Source: DALYLB01 sp964468345
GTDB taxonomy: Bacteria; Acidobacteriota; Blastocatellia; RBC074
DNA length: 64,000 nt
Direction of reading: 5' to 3'
NCBI GenBank assembly: GCA_964468345.1
Contig: CAYXVZ010000002.1
Location: forward strand, 209,205 to 273,204
Part shown: positions 44,451 to 52,819 of the stretch, piece after piece
Position numbering within the stretch: position 1 is the first letter of the stretch
Layout of the letters: each line of letters begins with the position of its first letter
The notes under the pieces: generated by a model
The model's database searches: none
Seen by the model: only the letters and a program-made list of their open reading frames with translations
What the model was told of the DNA's origin: nothing
Translations under genes and position numbers: made by a program

Positions 44451-44470
44451 ATGACTCCGGCATAGATGGG

Positions 44471-44491
44471 ATCCCGGCTAACTGCCGGGAT
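44471..44491 (+). terminator. Small hairpin after the unknown secreted protein
   Basis: ATCCCGGC and GCCGGGAT form an 8-bp stem with a 5-nt loop 20 nt after the stop. There is no T run, so terminator function is uncertain. Confidence 0.45.
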
Positions 44492-44558
44492 GGCGAACGA
44501 TCCATTCTTGTTACACCCAGATTGGGCTTTGAATAAATCAAATCGTCCAGGAAATGTA

Positions 44559-44587
44559 TTGGAAAATTAGAGTAAATGACAGATAAT
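44559..44587 (+). promoter_or_regulatory. Candidate sigma-70-type promoter for the NarL-type regulator
   Basis: TTGGAA and GATAAT are 17 nt apart in an AT-rich stretch, about 55 nt before the start codon. Confidence 0.45.
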
Positions 44588-44642
44588 CGGCTGGCACATT
44601 GAGCCCACTCGTGCCCCAATCACCGCCTTCGATAGGAACCAT

Positions 44643-45428
44643 ATGAAATATCCACCCGAGCTATCACAAAAGACGGCTCGAATATTAATTATTGAGGATC
44701 AGGAAATCGTCAGTGAGGGGTTGCGACTCTTGTTGGATCAGCAGGTGGGCCTCTCGGTCATTGGAATTGCGCCGAATTGCCGCCAGGCAGTTGCAATCGC
44801 GCGGCAGGAACAGCCGGATGTCGCTTTGCTGGATATCAACCTCGGCGACGACTTCGGCTTGAATTGTCTGGGGGAGCTTCTCTCCGCCTCACCCAATTGC
44901 AGGATTCTCGTCCTCACCGGCGAACACGACTCGGAGATTCACTATTCCGCGATCATTCAAGGCGCCGTCGGCGTTGTCCGCAAAAGCGAGAGTTATGACA
45001 AGCTGATTCAAGCCGTTCGAAGCGTATGGTCCGGCGAGGTCTGGGTGAACGGGAAACTGATGGCGCGTCTGCTCGATGAGCTTCGCGTGGCAACCACAAA
45101 GTTGAAGTCGATCCGTCCGGAAGAGTTCGAAGCGGCCGCGACCAACGGGCATGCGGCTAATCATGCGCCTTCGATGTTCGGTCCCAAACCCGGCCCGCAG
45201 GATGAGGCGGAAACGATCAAGATCAATCGCCTGACGGATCGGGAACGCGAAGTCATTCAACTGATCGGCCTGGGACTGCGCAATCAGCAAATCGCGGATC
45301 GGCTCTATATCAGCGTGATCACCGTCCGGCACCACCTGTCTTCGATTTTCAACAAACTCGACGTGGGCGATCGTTTCGAACTCGCCATCTATGCCTATCG
45401 ACACGGCCTGGCGCAACCGCCGATTTAG
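44643..45428 (+). CDS. NarL/FixJ-family response regulator (orphan)
   Basis: A 261-residue transcription regulator. The receiver (about 12-130) has the acidic pair in IIEDQE, phospho-acceptor Asp in LLDINLGD, and LTGEHD and VVRKSE for the conserved Thr and Lys. A long low-complexity linker (about 150-190) joins it to a LuxR-type HTH (RLTDREREVIQLIGLGLRNQ, VITVRHHLSSIFNKL). No kinase gene is adjacent. AGGA lies 7 nt before the ATG. Confidence 0.92.
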   Translation: MKYPPELSQKTARILIIEDQEIVSEGLRLLLDQQVGLSVIGIAPNCRQAVAIARQEQPDVALLDINLGDDFGLNCLGELLSASPNCRILVLTGEHDSEIHYSAIIQGAVGVVRKSESYDKLIQAVRSVWSGEVWVNGKLMARLLDELRVATTKLKSIRPEEFEAAATNGHAANHAPSMFGPKPGPQDEAETIKINRLTDREREVIQLIGLGLRNQQIADRLYISVITVRHHLSSIFNKLDVGDRFELAIYAYRHGLAQPPI

Positions 45429-45448
45429 TCCGCCTGAAGAATCTTTCC

Positions 45449-45511
45449 CGCGAAGAAGCGCGAAGGGGCACGAAGAATCGTATTCTTCGTGCCCCTTCGC
45501 GTTTCTTCGCG
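45449..45511. repeat. 63-nt hairpin, 30-bp stem with 3-nt loop (CGCGAAG family)
   Basis: The arms 45449-45478 and 45482-45511 match at 29 of 30 positions around CGT. Each arm is three 10-mers of the CGCGAAGAAG / CGCGAAGGGG / CACGAAGAAT type. It lies between convergent genes and probably ends both transcripts. Confidence 0.88.
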
Positions 45512-45529
45512 TAAATAGTTTTTCCGAAC

Positions 45530-47089
45530 TTATGATCCCAGGAAATTATTGTAAATGTTTTTGACCGCCATTTTGGCCAGCTTCCACATCTTTCCCCATT
45601 CAATTTCCTCGTCTTCTCCATAGAGGAACTTTTTGAGCAACAGATCGCGGAATTGCTTTCCCTCGCGGCGGAACATGAATTCCTTGGCGAAGGGTTTGGC
45701 GATATTGAAGAAATTGAAGTTCGGATCCATCGCGATGCCGATGCCTTCGAGAGTCATGATCGCGCGCATAATGTAGGTGAAATGCGCGGGGATCTGGAAT
45801 GGGTATTCGTAGATCACTTCCGCCAGTTCATAGGTCAATTCCTTGAAGCGGACTTCCCCGAGCTTGAGATTGAGATAGTCTGCGAAGAGCTTTTCAACGA
45901 CCGGCCGGATCAGATCCGGATTGACCGAAGGCGCGAGGAAGCCGAGGTTGATCAGATCCTGTGTCAATCCCTTCACATCGCGCTCGACGATATGAAAGAA
46001 GGAGTCGATCATCTGGCTTTGCAGTTTCGGTGTGATGCGCCCAACCATGCCGAAGTCGAAAAAGGCCAGCTTGCCGTTCGGCATGATGCGCAGATTCCCC
46101 GGATGCGGATCGGCGTGAAAATAACCGTCTTCAAGCAATTGTTTCAAATACGTCTTCGCGATCAGCTTAACCACATCCGGCGGATGAATTCCCCGCTCGC
46201 GAAGGCCATCCAGGTCGACCACTTTGAGGCCTTCGATGAACTCCATCGTCAGCACGCGGGACGTGGAATGTGACCAATAAATGGCCGGCACATGCACTTC
46301 GCGCCATTTTCGAAAATTATCGCGGAAGACTTCTGCATTGCGAGCCTCCTGCACGTAATCCATCTCTTCGAAAATAACCGCCGCGAATTCGCCGATCGTG
46401 CCTTCCCAATCGATGCCGCGCGTGAGATTCGGAAACCGCATCATAAAGCGGGCGATATGGCGAAGCACCGCAAGATCGAAATTGATCGTTTGATCCAGCC
46501 CCGGGCGTTGAATTTTGATGGCGACCACGGTTCCCGAATGAAGGCGTCCGCGATAGACCTGTCCAAGCGATGCCGCGGCGACAGGCTCCGTCTCGATCTC
46601 GGAAAATAATTCCGCGATGGGACGCCCCAATTCCTTCTCGAGAATGCCCATCGCAACGTCGTTGGGAACGGCCGGAACGCTGTCCTGCAGCTTGCTCAAT
46701 TCCTTGACATAGGCCAGCGGCAAGAGGTCAGCGCGCGTCGAGACGGCCTGTCCAATTTTGATGAAGGTGGGCCCGAGCTTGAGCAACTGCCGCGAAATCC
46801 ATTCCGCCTGCCATTGCAGATGCTTTTCTTCGGATTCCTCTTTTCCTCCCAGAAACCAGCCGCGATGATAGGTATAGACGAAGATGTGATAAAGCGCGAA
46901 GGTGTAACAGATCTGGAGCGCGCGAAGGTATCCGCGAATGCCGTGGCCGCTCACATCCGCTTTCGGATTGTATTGCGGAACCTGGGAAAGGGGCGCCGGC
47001 GGGGCCGGCAGGGCACCATCATGAATCATCGGCGGCGCGCCGTTCATCGCGGGGATCTGCTTCTGAATTTCCTGTCTTGCAATTGCCAT
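45530..47089 (-). CDS. ABC1/UbiB-family atypical kinase
   Basis: A 519-residue protein of the AarF/ABC1/UbiB family, which supports ubiquinone or menaquinone and lipid metabolism through an atypical kinase fold. Motifs are the KxGQ-type FIKIGQAVSTRADLLP, AAASLGQVYRGRL, the Lys in VVAIKIQRPG, and the catalytic DPHPGNLRI and FFDFGMVG. It may be membrane-associated. It is the last gene of a run DUF1844-MBL-ribF-ABC1 on the same strand. The gap to ribF is 55 nt, and no Shine-Dalgarno is clear. Confidence 0.92.
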   Translation of the reverse strand: MAIARQEIQKQIPAMNGAPPMIHDGALPAPPAPLSQVPQYNPKADVSGHGIRGYLRALQICYTFALYHIFVYTYHRGWFLGGKEESEEKHLQWQAEWISRQLLKLGPTFIKIGQAVSTRADLLPLAYVKELSKLQDSVPAVPNDVAMGILEKELGRPIAELFSEIETEPVAAASLGQVYRGRLHSGTVVAIKIQRPGLDQTINFDLAVLRHIARFMMRFPNLTRGIDWEGTIGEFAAVIFEEMDYVQEARNAEVFRDNFRKWREVHVPAIYWSHSTSRVLTMEFIEGLKVVDLDGLRERGIHPPDVVKLIAKTYLKQLLEDGYFHADPHPGNLRIMPNGKLAFFDFGMVGRITPKLQSQMIDSFFHIVERDVKGLTQDLINLGFLAPSVNPDLIRPVVEKLFADYLNLKLGEVRFKELTYELAEVIYEYPFQIPAHFTYIMRAIMTLEGIGIAMDPNFNFFNIAKPFAKEFMFRREGKQFRDLLLKKFLYGEDEEIEWGKMWKLAKMAVKNIYNNFLGS

Positions 47090-47144
47090 GTCTATAATTC
47101 TAGCGCCCTCAAACGCTCAATACGAATTCCTCCATCCATACGAC

Positions 47145-48098
47145 CTAGAGGAAGGAGAGGTTGCGCCGAACAAATTCCGAGTTGAAATAGCGCACGGACC
47201 GATCCCGATCCTTTGCAATCTGTTCCTTAAGCTCTTTGATTCCATTGAAACGCTTTTCACCGCGCAATCGGTGAAGAAACCGCACCCGAAGCACCTTTCC
47301 ATATAGATCCTGATCGAAGTCGATCAAATGCACCTCCACCTTCGATTCAAATTCTTCGCCGAAGGTGGGCCGCTTCCCTACATTTGTCACACTGCGATGC
47401 CAGGCGCCATCGACCAGGGCCAGCGTGACATAGACGCCGTCCGCCGGCAGCGCGCGGTTTTGAATCTCCAGATTGGCCGTGGGGAAAGACAACTGGCGCC
47501 CCATTGCTTTTCCGTGAATGACGCTGCCTTCGATTCCATAGGCCCGGCCCAGCATGCGGCGGGCGAGATTCACGCGGCCCGCTTTCAAGAGCCGGCGAAT
47601 CATCGTCGAACTGATGCGATGCCCCCGCAATTGAACCTCGCGAACCTCTTCCGCCTTGAAGCCGATCTCCTTGCTCAGGCGGCGCAACAATTCGATGTTT
47701 CCCTGCCGTTCGTGGCCGAAGGCGAATCCCTTTCCGAGGTAAATTTCACGCGCCTGCAATCCGTCGGTAATAAAACGACGGATGAATTCCTCGGCGGAGA
47801 CGGCGGCCAGTTCCGCATTGAAATCCAAAACAATAACCTGTTTGATTCCCAGCAGCCGCAATCCTTCCATTTTCTGGTTGAAAGTCTGCAGCAGCGGCGG
47901 GGCGGTTTCCGGCTTCAGAACCTGGCGGGGATGAGGGTCAAATGTAATCAGTGTAGGGACGGTATTCGTGAGCAGCGCGCGTTCCACGACCGTGCGCACA
48001 ATCTCCTGATGCCCCAGATGGAGCCCATCGAAGACGCCGAGGGTCAATGTCGCAGGCCGCTCGATTGCCGCATGGTCAATTCCACGAAAGACGTTCAT
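47145..48098 (-). CDS. ribF: Bifunctional riboflavin kinase / FAD synthetase
   Basis: A 317-residue enzyme making FMN from riboflavin and ATP, then FAD. The N-terminal nucleotidyltransferase has GVFDGLHLGHQEIV and TFDPHP; the C-terminal flavokinase domain has RMLGRAYGIEGSVIHGKAMGR, FPTANLEI and NVGKRPTFG. Length is typical. Its ATG overlaps the stop of the MBL gene by 1 bp (TGATG), indicating coupled translation. Confidence 0.95.
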   Translation of the reverse strand: MNVFRGIDHAAIERPATLTLGVFDGLHLGHQEIVRTVVERALLTNTVPTLITFDPHPRQVLKPETAPPLLQTFNQKMEGLRLLGIKQVIVLDFNAELAAVSAEEFIRRFITDGLQAREIYLGKGFAFGHERQGNIELLRRLSKEIGFKAEEVREVQLRGHRISSTMIRRLLKAGRVNLARRMLGRAYGIEGSVIHGKAMGRQLSFPTANLEIQNRALPADGVYVTLALVDGAWHRSVTNVGKRPTFGEEFESKVEVHLIDFDQDLYGKVLRVRFLHRLRGEKRFNGIKELKEQIAKDRDRSVRYFNSEFVRRNLSFL

Positions 48099-48865
48099 CA
48101 GATCTCAATCTTCAATCCATCATATGCAAGCTCCACCCCCTCCGGCAGTTGCCGGCTGACCTCGGCGTGCTGAATGTCGTGGCTCGCGTGAGTCAGGAGC
48201 GCGCTTCGCGGCTTGAGTTCCTCGATGTAGGCCAACGTCTTCTCCATGTGAAGATGCGTCGGGTGGGGCCGGAATCGCAGGGCGTCGATAATCAACAGGT
48301 CCAGGTTTCGCAATCGGTCCAGGGATTCCACGGGAATTTCATTGCAATCCGTGATGAAGGCCGCGTCTTTCCGGCCATTGCTGATGCGAAATCCGGTTAC
48401 TTCCAACTTGCCGTGAATCACCGGGACCGGGGTCACTCGCAAACCCGCGGCAACAAATTCGCCCTCGACCGTGTGGGGGATAATCTGCGCCAATCCGCCC
48501 CCGATGTGGCCCCCTTCGAAAATGTAACTGAAGACCCGGCGCAATCCTCGCCATGTCACTTCGCTGGCAAAAACCGGCGTCGGCCCATATTTGAAGTTGA
48601 TGGGGCGGATGTCGTCCAAACCGTATGCATGGTCCGCGTGACAGTGAGTGATCAGGAGCGCATCTAATTGATCGATTCCTTCGCGAAGAGCCTGCTGGCG
48701 AAAATCAGGCGAGACATCGATGATCATTCGTTTGCCGCCGTCTTCCACCATCAATCCGGTTCGCAATCGCTTGTCCCTGGGATCATCCGAGAGACATACG
48801 GCGCAATCGCACCCGATCATCGGAATCCCGACCGATGTTCCCGTTCCCAGAAAAGTGAATCGCAT
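48098..48865 (-). CDS. MBL-fold metallo-hydrolase (PhnP-like)
   Basis: A 255-residue cytoplasmic hydrolase. TFLGTGTSVGIPMIGCDCAV at the N-terminus includes the Cys-rich loop typical of PhnP-type proteins; the metal motif is THCHADHAYGLDD, with later His in IHGKLEV and THASHDIQHAEV. PhnP cleaves cyclic phosphodiesters; here no phn genes are present, so the substrate is open. It overlaps ribF by 1 bp and follows the DUF1844 gene by 43 nt. Confidence 0.9.
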   Translation of the reverse strand: MRFTFLGTGTSVGIPMIGCDCAVCLSDDPRDKRLRTGLMVEDGGKRMIIDVSPDFRQQALREGIDQLDALLITHCHADHAYGLDDIRPINFKYGPTPVFASEVTWRGLRRVFSYIFEGGHIGGGLAQIIPHTVEGEFVAAGLRVTPVPVIHGKLEVTGFRISNGRKDAAFITDCNEIPVESLDRLRNLDLLIIDALRFRPHPTHLHMEKTLAYIEELKPRSALLTHASHDIQHAEVSRQLPEGVELAYDGLKIEI

Positions 48866-48908
48866 AGGAAATCAGTGCGCCACGGTTCGAAAGGCGCGGA
48901 ACATCGGA

Positions 48909-49361
48909 TCAGGGCTGCTGCCTGCGCAGCGAAATAAACTGCATTTTCAGATCGGAGAGCAGTTCTTCGAAAAACTTCTCTTCCCCGCGCGTGAGATTCC
49001 CCTTGGTTTTCTCGCGCAGCATCACCAGCATATCGATGGATTCCTTGGCTGCCATCATATCGACCTGACGGCGGCCGGTCGCCGGGTGCTCGACAAGCCC
49101 GAGATAGATGAAAGCGGAAGAGGCGATCCCCATCAAAAATTCGGTGAACATCGTTTGTTCCGGCGGCGCATTGGGATCGGCGTCCTCTTCAGAAACTTCA
49201 AAAGCCGGCTCGGCGGCGATCGCCGGACCGGGGGCAGCCGCCGGGGCTACCGGCTCAAGTTTCACAGGCTCTTCCCGTACGGCGTCTTCTCGAACCGTAC
49301 CATCAGGATTGAACAAGCGGCGGTCGGTGACCTTGAAACCGGACTGGTTCTCTTCGGCCAT
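48909..49361 (-). CDS. DUF1844 domain protein
   Basis: A 150-residue protein. The start is placed at MAEENQSGF because AAGGAG lies 11 nt upstream; a longer frame adds 10 residues. A disordered, Pro/Ala/Glu-rich N-terminal part (about 20-70) precedes the DUF1844 domain (FTEFLMGIASSAFIYLGLV; AAKESIDMLVMLREKTKGNL), a small helical domain found near translation or metabolic genes with unknown role. First gene of the four-gene operon and next to a candidate promoter. Confidence 0.88.
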   Translation of the reverse strand: MAEENQSGFKVTDRRLFNPDGTVREDAVREEPVKLEPVAPAAAPGPAIAAEPAFEVSEEDADPNAPPEQTMFTEFLMGIASSAFIYLGLVEHPATGRRQVDMMAAKESIDMLVMLREKTKGNLTRGEEKFFEELLSDLKMQFISLRRQQP

Positions 49362-49406
49362 GTAAGAATTCGCTCCTTTTTTGTAATTCAAAACGAACAG
49401 ACCGAA

Positions 49407-49436
49407 ATATTATCACCGATCCGGCTCGCTTGTCAG
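49407..49436 (-). promoter_or_regulatory. Candidate promoter for the DUF1844-MBL-ribF-ABC1 operon
   Basis: On the minus strand CTGACA (49436-49431) and TAATAT (49412-49407) are 18 nt apart, about 45 nt before the DUF1844 start. The rest of the 200-bp divergent gap holds a lone TTGACA (49470-49475) on the plus strand without a good -10. Confidence 0.5.
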
Positions 49437-49561
49437 TGGGAGCTGTCGGGAATCATTTCGTTTTCCCACTTGACATTCACGGTAGTTGCCCCGAAATTTA
49501 CTCCGTCTTTAATCGTCATCCCTTTGCTGTAAAACAAGCCTCACATCCGGAGCCTTCTATT

Positions 49562-52237
49562 ATGAGCCACCTCTGCAGAAACTCGCTTCTGACTATTAAA
49601 GTATTGTTTATTTGTTCCATCTTTATCACAGCCACAATTTCAGGAAAACAATTTTCAATCTCGCTCAACGCAGGGCAGGATCAGGCGCAAAAAATCTCCT
49701 CCTGGGTGTTGCAACACACAGGCGAATCGGAGTCCGCCTCCTTCCTTGTAATACTCAAAGACAAGGCGGATTTATCAAATTCTGCAACGATGCGGTCGAA
49801 AACCGAGAAGGGCCGTTTCGTGCGGAATGCGCTCTATGCCCAGGCCGCGCGATCGCAGGGACCGCTGCTGGACTGGTTGCAGGCGCGCAAAATCGAGCAC
49901 CAATCCTTTTATATCGTCAATGCAATCCTCGTAACGGGAAACCGGTCGATCGTCGAGCAGATTGCCGCGCGAGACGACGTCGACCGGATCGAAGGCAATC
50001 CGATCATTCGAAATCAGCTCCGCGTCCAACCGACGGTCGAAGAGTTGGCAGCCTTCGCCCGTCGAGTCGCCGCCCCGCAGGCCATCGAACCCGGCGTCTC
50101 GTACATTCGCGCGCCGGAGGTATGGAATATGGGATTTACGGGACAAGGGATCGTCATCGGCGGCGCAGACACGGGGATCCAATGGAATCACCCCGCACTG
50201 ATCAATAAATACCGCGGCTGGAACGGCGCCAGCGCCACGCATGATTACAACTGGCACGACAGCGTGCATTCCGGTGGCGGCGCGTGCGGTCCGAATACGA
50301 CGGTCCCCTGCGATGACGACGATCACGGAACCCATACAGTCGGCACGGTGCTCGGAGCCGATGCCGGCAATGTGAATCAAATCGGCGTTGCGCCGGGCGC
50401 AAAATTCATCGGCTGCCGGAATATGAATCAGGGAAATGGGACGCCCGCAACATACCTGGAATGCATGGAATGGTTTCTGGCGCCTTATCCTGTCGGCGGG
50501 ACAACAGCGCAAGGTGATCCCGCCAAAGCGCCGGATCTGACCACAAATTCCTGGGGCTGTCCGCCCTCGGAAGGCTGCTCGCCAGGAACTCTGCAACAGG
50601 CAGTGGAGGCGCAGCGCGCCGCGGGAATCATGTTTGTCGCCGCGGCTGGAAACAGCGGCTCCGGTTGCGCAACCGTTTCCGACCCGCCTTCCTTTTACGA
50701 CGCCACCTATACAATCGGCGCAATCAGTTCGGCCACGGGCACAATCGCATCGTTCAGCAGTCGCGGGCCTTCCCTTGCCGACGGCAGCAATCGAATCAAA
50801 CCCGATATCTCTGCGCCCGGAGTCAATGTACGTTCCGCGATTCGCTCCAATGCGTATGCATCGCTGAGCGGAACTTCGATGGCGACGCCGCATACGGCAG
50901 GGGCGATCGCCCTGTTGTGGTCCGCGCGCCCGGACCTGAAGAATCAAATTTCGGCGACTGAGAATATCTTGAATGAAACCGCGGTGGATGTGAGTTCGAC
51001 CCTCTGCAACAGCGCGGGCGTTCCGAACAATGTGTATGGCTGGGGCCGATTGGATATCAAGGCGGCCGTCGATCAGGGCGCCGCGAGCATCAGCCCGGTC
51101 AGCCAAAACGTCCCGGCCGCGGGCGCAATCGGAACGGTCAGCGTCACAGCGCCTGCTGGTTTCAACTGGTCGTCGGCCAGCAATGCGCCATGGATCAGCG
51201 TAATTTCCGGCAATGGCGTGGGCAATGGAACCGTGACGTATTCAGTCTTTGCAAACAGCGGTCCTGCGCGAACCGGAACAGTGCTCATCGCCGGGAATCT
51301 TTTCACTGTCAATCAGGCTGCGCAGGTCGTGGCAAGCGGCCGCGCGAGGAAGACGGATTTCGATGGCGATGGCCGATCCGATCTTTCCGTCTGGCGCGGC
51401 CTGCCGGGTGATTGGCGCGTCCTGCTCAGTTCCACCAGTCAACCATTGAACTTCACCTGGGGTTCCGCCCTTGCGCCATATAACGATATCCCGGTTCCGG
51501 GCGATTACGACGGGGACGGCAAAACGGATTACGCCGTCTGGCGGCCCGCCGAAGGATACTGGTACATCGTTCGAAGCTCCGATTCACAATATCAGTTCGT
51601 GAATTGGGGATCGGGCATCGCTCCTTACAACGATCTGCCCGTTCCCGGAGACTATGACGGGGACGGCAAAACGGATATCGCCGTGTGGCGGCAGGCCGAT
51701 GGATATTGGTATATCTTGCGCAGCTCCGACAGCCAGGTTTCCGCCGTGCGCTGGGGAAGCGCGTCGCTTCCCTATAATGACATGCCGGTTCAGGCCGACT
51801 ATGACGGAGACGGAAAGACCGACATCGGCATCTGGCGGCGTCAAACCGGAGACTGGTACATCATCCGAAGCGCAAACAACCAGATTCTATCGATGGCCTG
51901 GGGTGCAGCCGCAGCACCATACAACGATCAGGCCGTGCCGGCGGATTACGACGGAGACGGCAAGGCCGACATCGGCATCTGGCGCAGACAGGATGCCTCT
52001 TGGTATATCGTGCGCAGTTCGGATGGGCAGCTACAGTACGCGCCGCTCGGAACGGCCGGTTCCCTGTCCAGTGACGTCCCCGTGCCCGCGGATTATGACG
52101 GCGACGGCAAAACGGATTATGCCGTCTGGCGTCCCACGGACGGATCCTGGCAAATCCGATTCAGCTCAACGGGATTAACAAGCACAACCATCCACGGACA
52201 GAATGGCGACATACCTCTCCCATCCGTGCAACGATAA
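49562..52237 (+). CDS. Secreted S8 subtilisin-like protease with BACON and FG-GAP repeats
   Basis: An 891-residue exported serine protease. The start at MSHLCRNSLL is chosen because it directly precedes the hydrophobic signal (about 10-27) and has GGAG 10 nt upstream; an open frame extends 132 nt further. A prodomain-like region (about 55-165; FLVILKDKADL) precedes the S8 domain with the triad Asp203 (GADTGI), His255 (DDHGTHTVG) and Ser439 (GTSMATPH). One BACON-like beta-sandwich (about 505-590) and six FG-GAP/VCBS-type repeats of about 48 residues (DYDGDGKTD..VW) follow, ending in GQNGDIPLPSVQR. First of three tandem proteases with the same C-terminal modules. Confidence 0.94.
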   Translation: MSHLCRNSLLTIKVLFICSIFITATISGKQFSISLNAGQDQAQKISSWVLQHTGESESASFLVILKDKADLSNSATMRSKTEKGRFVRNALYAQAARSQGPLLDWLQARKIEHQSFYIVNAILVTGNRSIVEQIAARDDVDRIEGNPIIRNQLRVQPTVEELAAFARRVAAPQAIEPGVSYIRAPEVWNMGFTGQGIVIGGADTGIQWNHPALINKYRGWNGASATHDYNWHDSVHSGGGACGPNTTVPCDDDDHGTHTVGTVLGADAGNVNQIGVAPGAKFIGCRNMNQGNGTPATYLECMEWFLAPYPVGGTTAQGDPAKAPDLTTNSWGCPPSEGCSPGTLQQAVEAQRAAGIMFVAAAGNSGSGCATVSDPPSFYDATYTIGAISSATGTIASFSSRGPSLADGSNRIKPDISAPGVNVRSAIRSNAYASLSGTSMATPHTAGAIALLWSARPDLKNQISATENILNETAVDVSSTLCNSAGVPNNVYGWGRLDIKAAVDQGAASISPVSQNVPAAGAIGTVSVTAPAGFNWSSASNAPWISVISGNGVGNGTVTYSVFANSGPARTGTVLIAGNLFTVNQAAQVVASGRARKTDFDGDGRSDLSVWRGLPGDWRVLLSSTSQPLNFTWGSALAPYNDIPVPGDYDGDGKTDYAVWRPAEGYWYIVRSSDSQYQFVNWGSGIAPYNDLPVPGDYDGDGKTDIAVWRQADGYWYILRSSDSQVSAVRWGSASLPYNDMPVQADYDGDGKTDIGIWRRQTGDWYIIRSANNQILSMAWGAAAAPYNDQAVPADYDGDGKADIGIWRRQDASWYIVRSSDGQLQYAPLGTAGSLSSDVPVPADYDGDGKTDYAVWRPTDGSWQIRFSSTGLTSTTIHGQNGDIPLPSVQR
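51356..52204 (+). repeat. Six FG-GAP/VCBS coding repeats in the S8 protease
   Basis: Units of about 144 nt, each with a DxDGDG calcium-type loop followed by VWR or IWR, then a W-Y-I strand and a PYND turn. The most conserved DNA word encodes GDYDGDGKTD. Confidence 0.85.
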
Positions 52238-52251
52238 TCCGCTTCCTGGCA

Positions 52252-52284
52252 GGCGTCGGACGAAACGCAGCCCCGTCCGACGCC
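52252..52284 (+). terminator. Terminator-like hairpin after the S8 protease
   Basis: GGCGTCGGACG and its complement form a perfect 11-bp stem with an 11-nt loop, starting 15 nt after the stop. The downstream T content is modest. Confidence 0.6.
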
Positions 52285-52407
52285 CCATCTTTGACTTTCT
52301 CAGCCGACTGCGGAGATTCAGCGACACATACACGTCCGGCGGCGCGCCTCCTTGTAAGAGACATCCCGATCCTCGAATTAAACCTGCGATTAGTTTGTAA
52401 TTTCCCT

Positions 52408-52457
52408 GTTACTCGATCGAGTAACATATTGACGCCATGCTAGTCGAAGAGTAGACT
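52408..52457 (+). promoter_or_regulatory. Candidate promoter with an adjacent perfect 18-bp palindrome
   Basis: TTGACG (52429-52434) and TAGACT (52452-52457) are 17 nt apart. Immediately upstream is GTTACTCGATCGAGTAAC (52408-52425), a perfect palindrome suited to a dimeric regulator. This is the likely promoter of the first metalloprotease. Confidence 0.5.
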
Positions 52458-52819
52458 CGATTTGTTGGTGAGAAGTTTCAACACATCTGATACTACGCAA
52501 TAGCGGCTTGGTCGTTACCACTCACACCACCTGAAAACGATCCTGCTCCTATCATTCTGCAGGCCGGCATAACTCTCCCGCGCGGGGACATCACGGCCCT
52601 ACAGACGATTAGTTGTTCGGCACGAGCAAACTAAAAAATATAAAACAGGCACAACGAAGGAATCGCGGAAGCGAGTGAAACGCGCCGCGGTCTGTGATTC
52701 TTTCTTTTCCCCTGTGTCAATGATCTGGGAGATGGTGCGACCACGAAGTCGCAATGAGGGGCGGTCTTCCCCACAAGCTTCCTTTCAGGCCCTCCTGCAT
52801 GTTTCGGGGAGACAGGACA
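52458..52819 (+). other. Long leader region before the first metalloprotease
   Basis: About 360 nt without a convincing gene. It contains small stems, such as TGCGAC/GTCGCA (52736-52753) and CCCGCGCGGG near 52578. I recognise no riboswitch class in it. Confidence 0.4.

Noticed and set aside
49775..51106. A 443-codon minus-strand frame
   Set aside because: Antisense to the S8 protease catalytic domain; no family resemblance.
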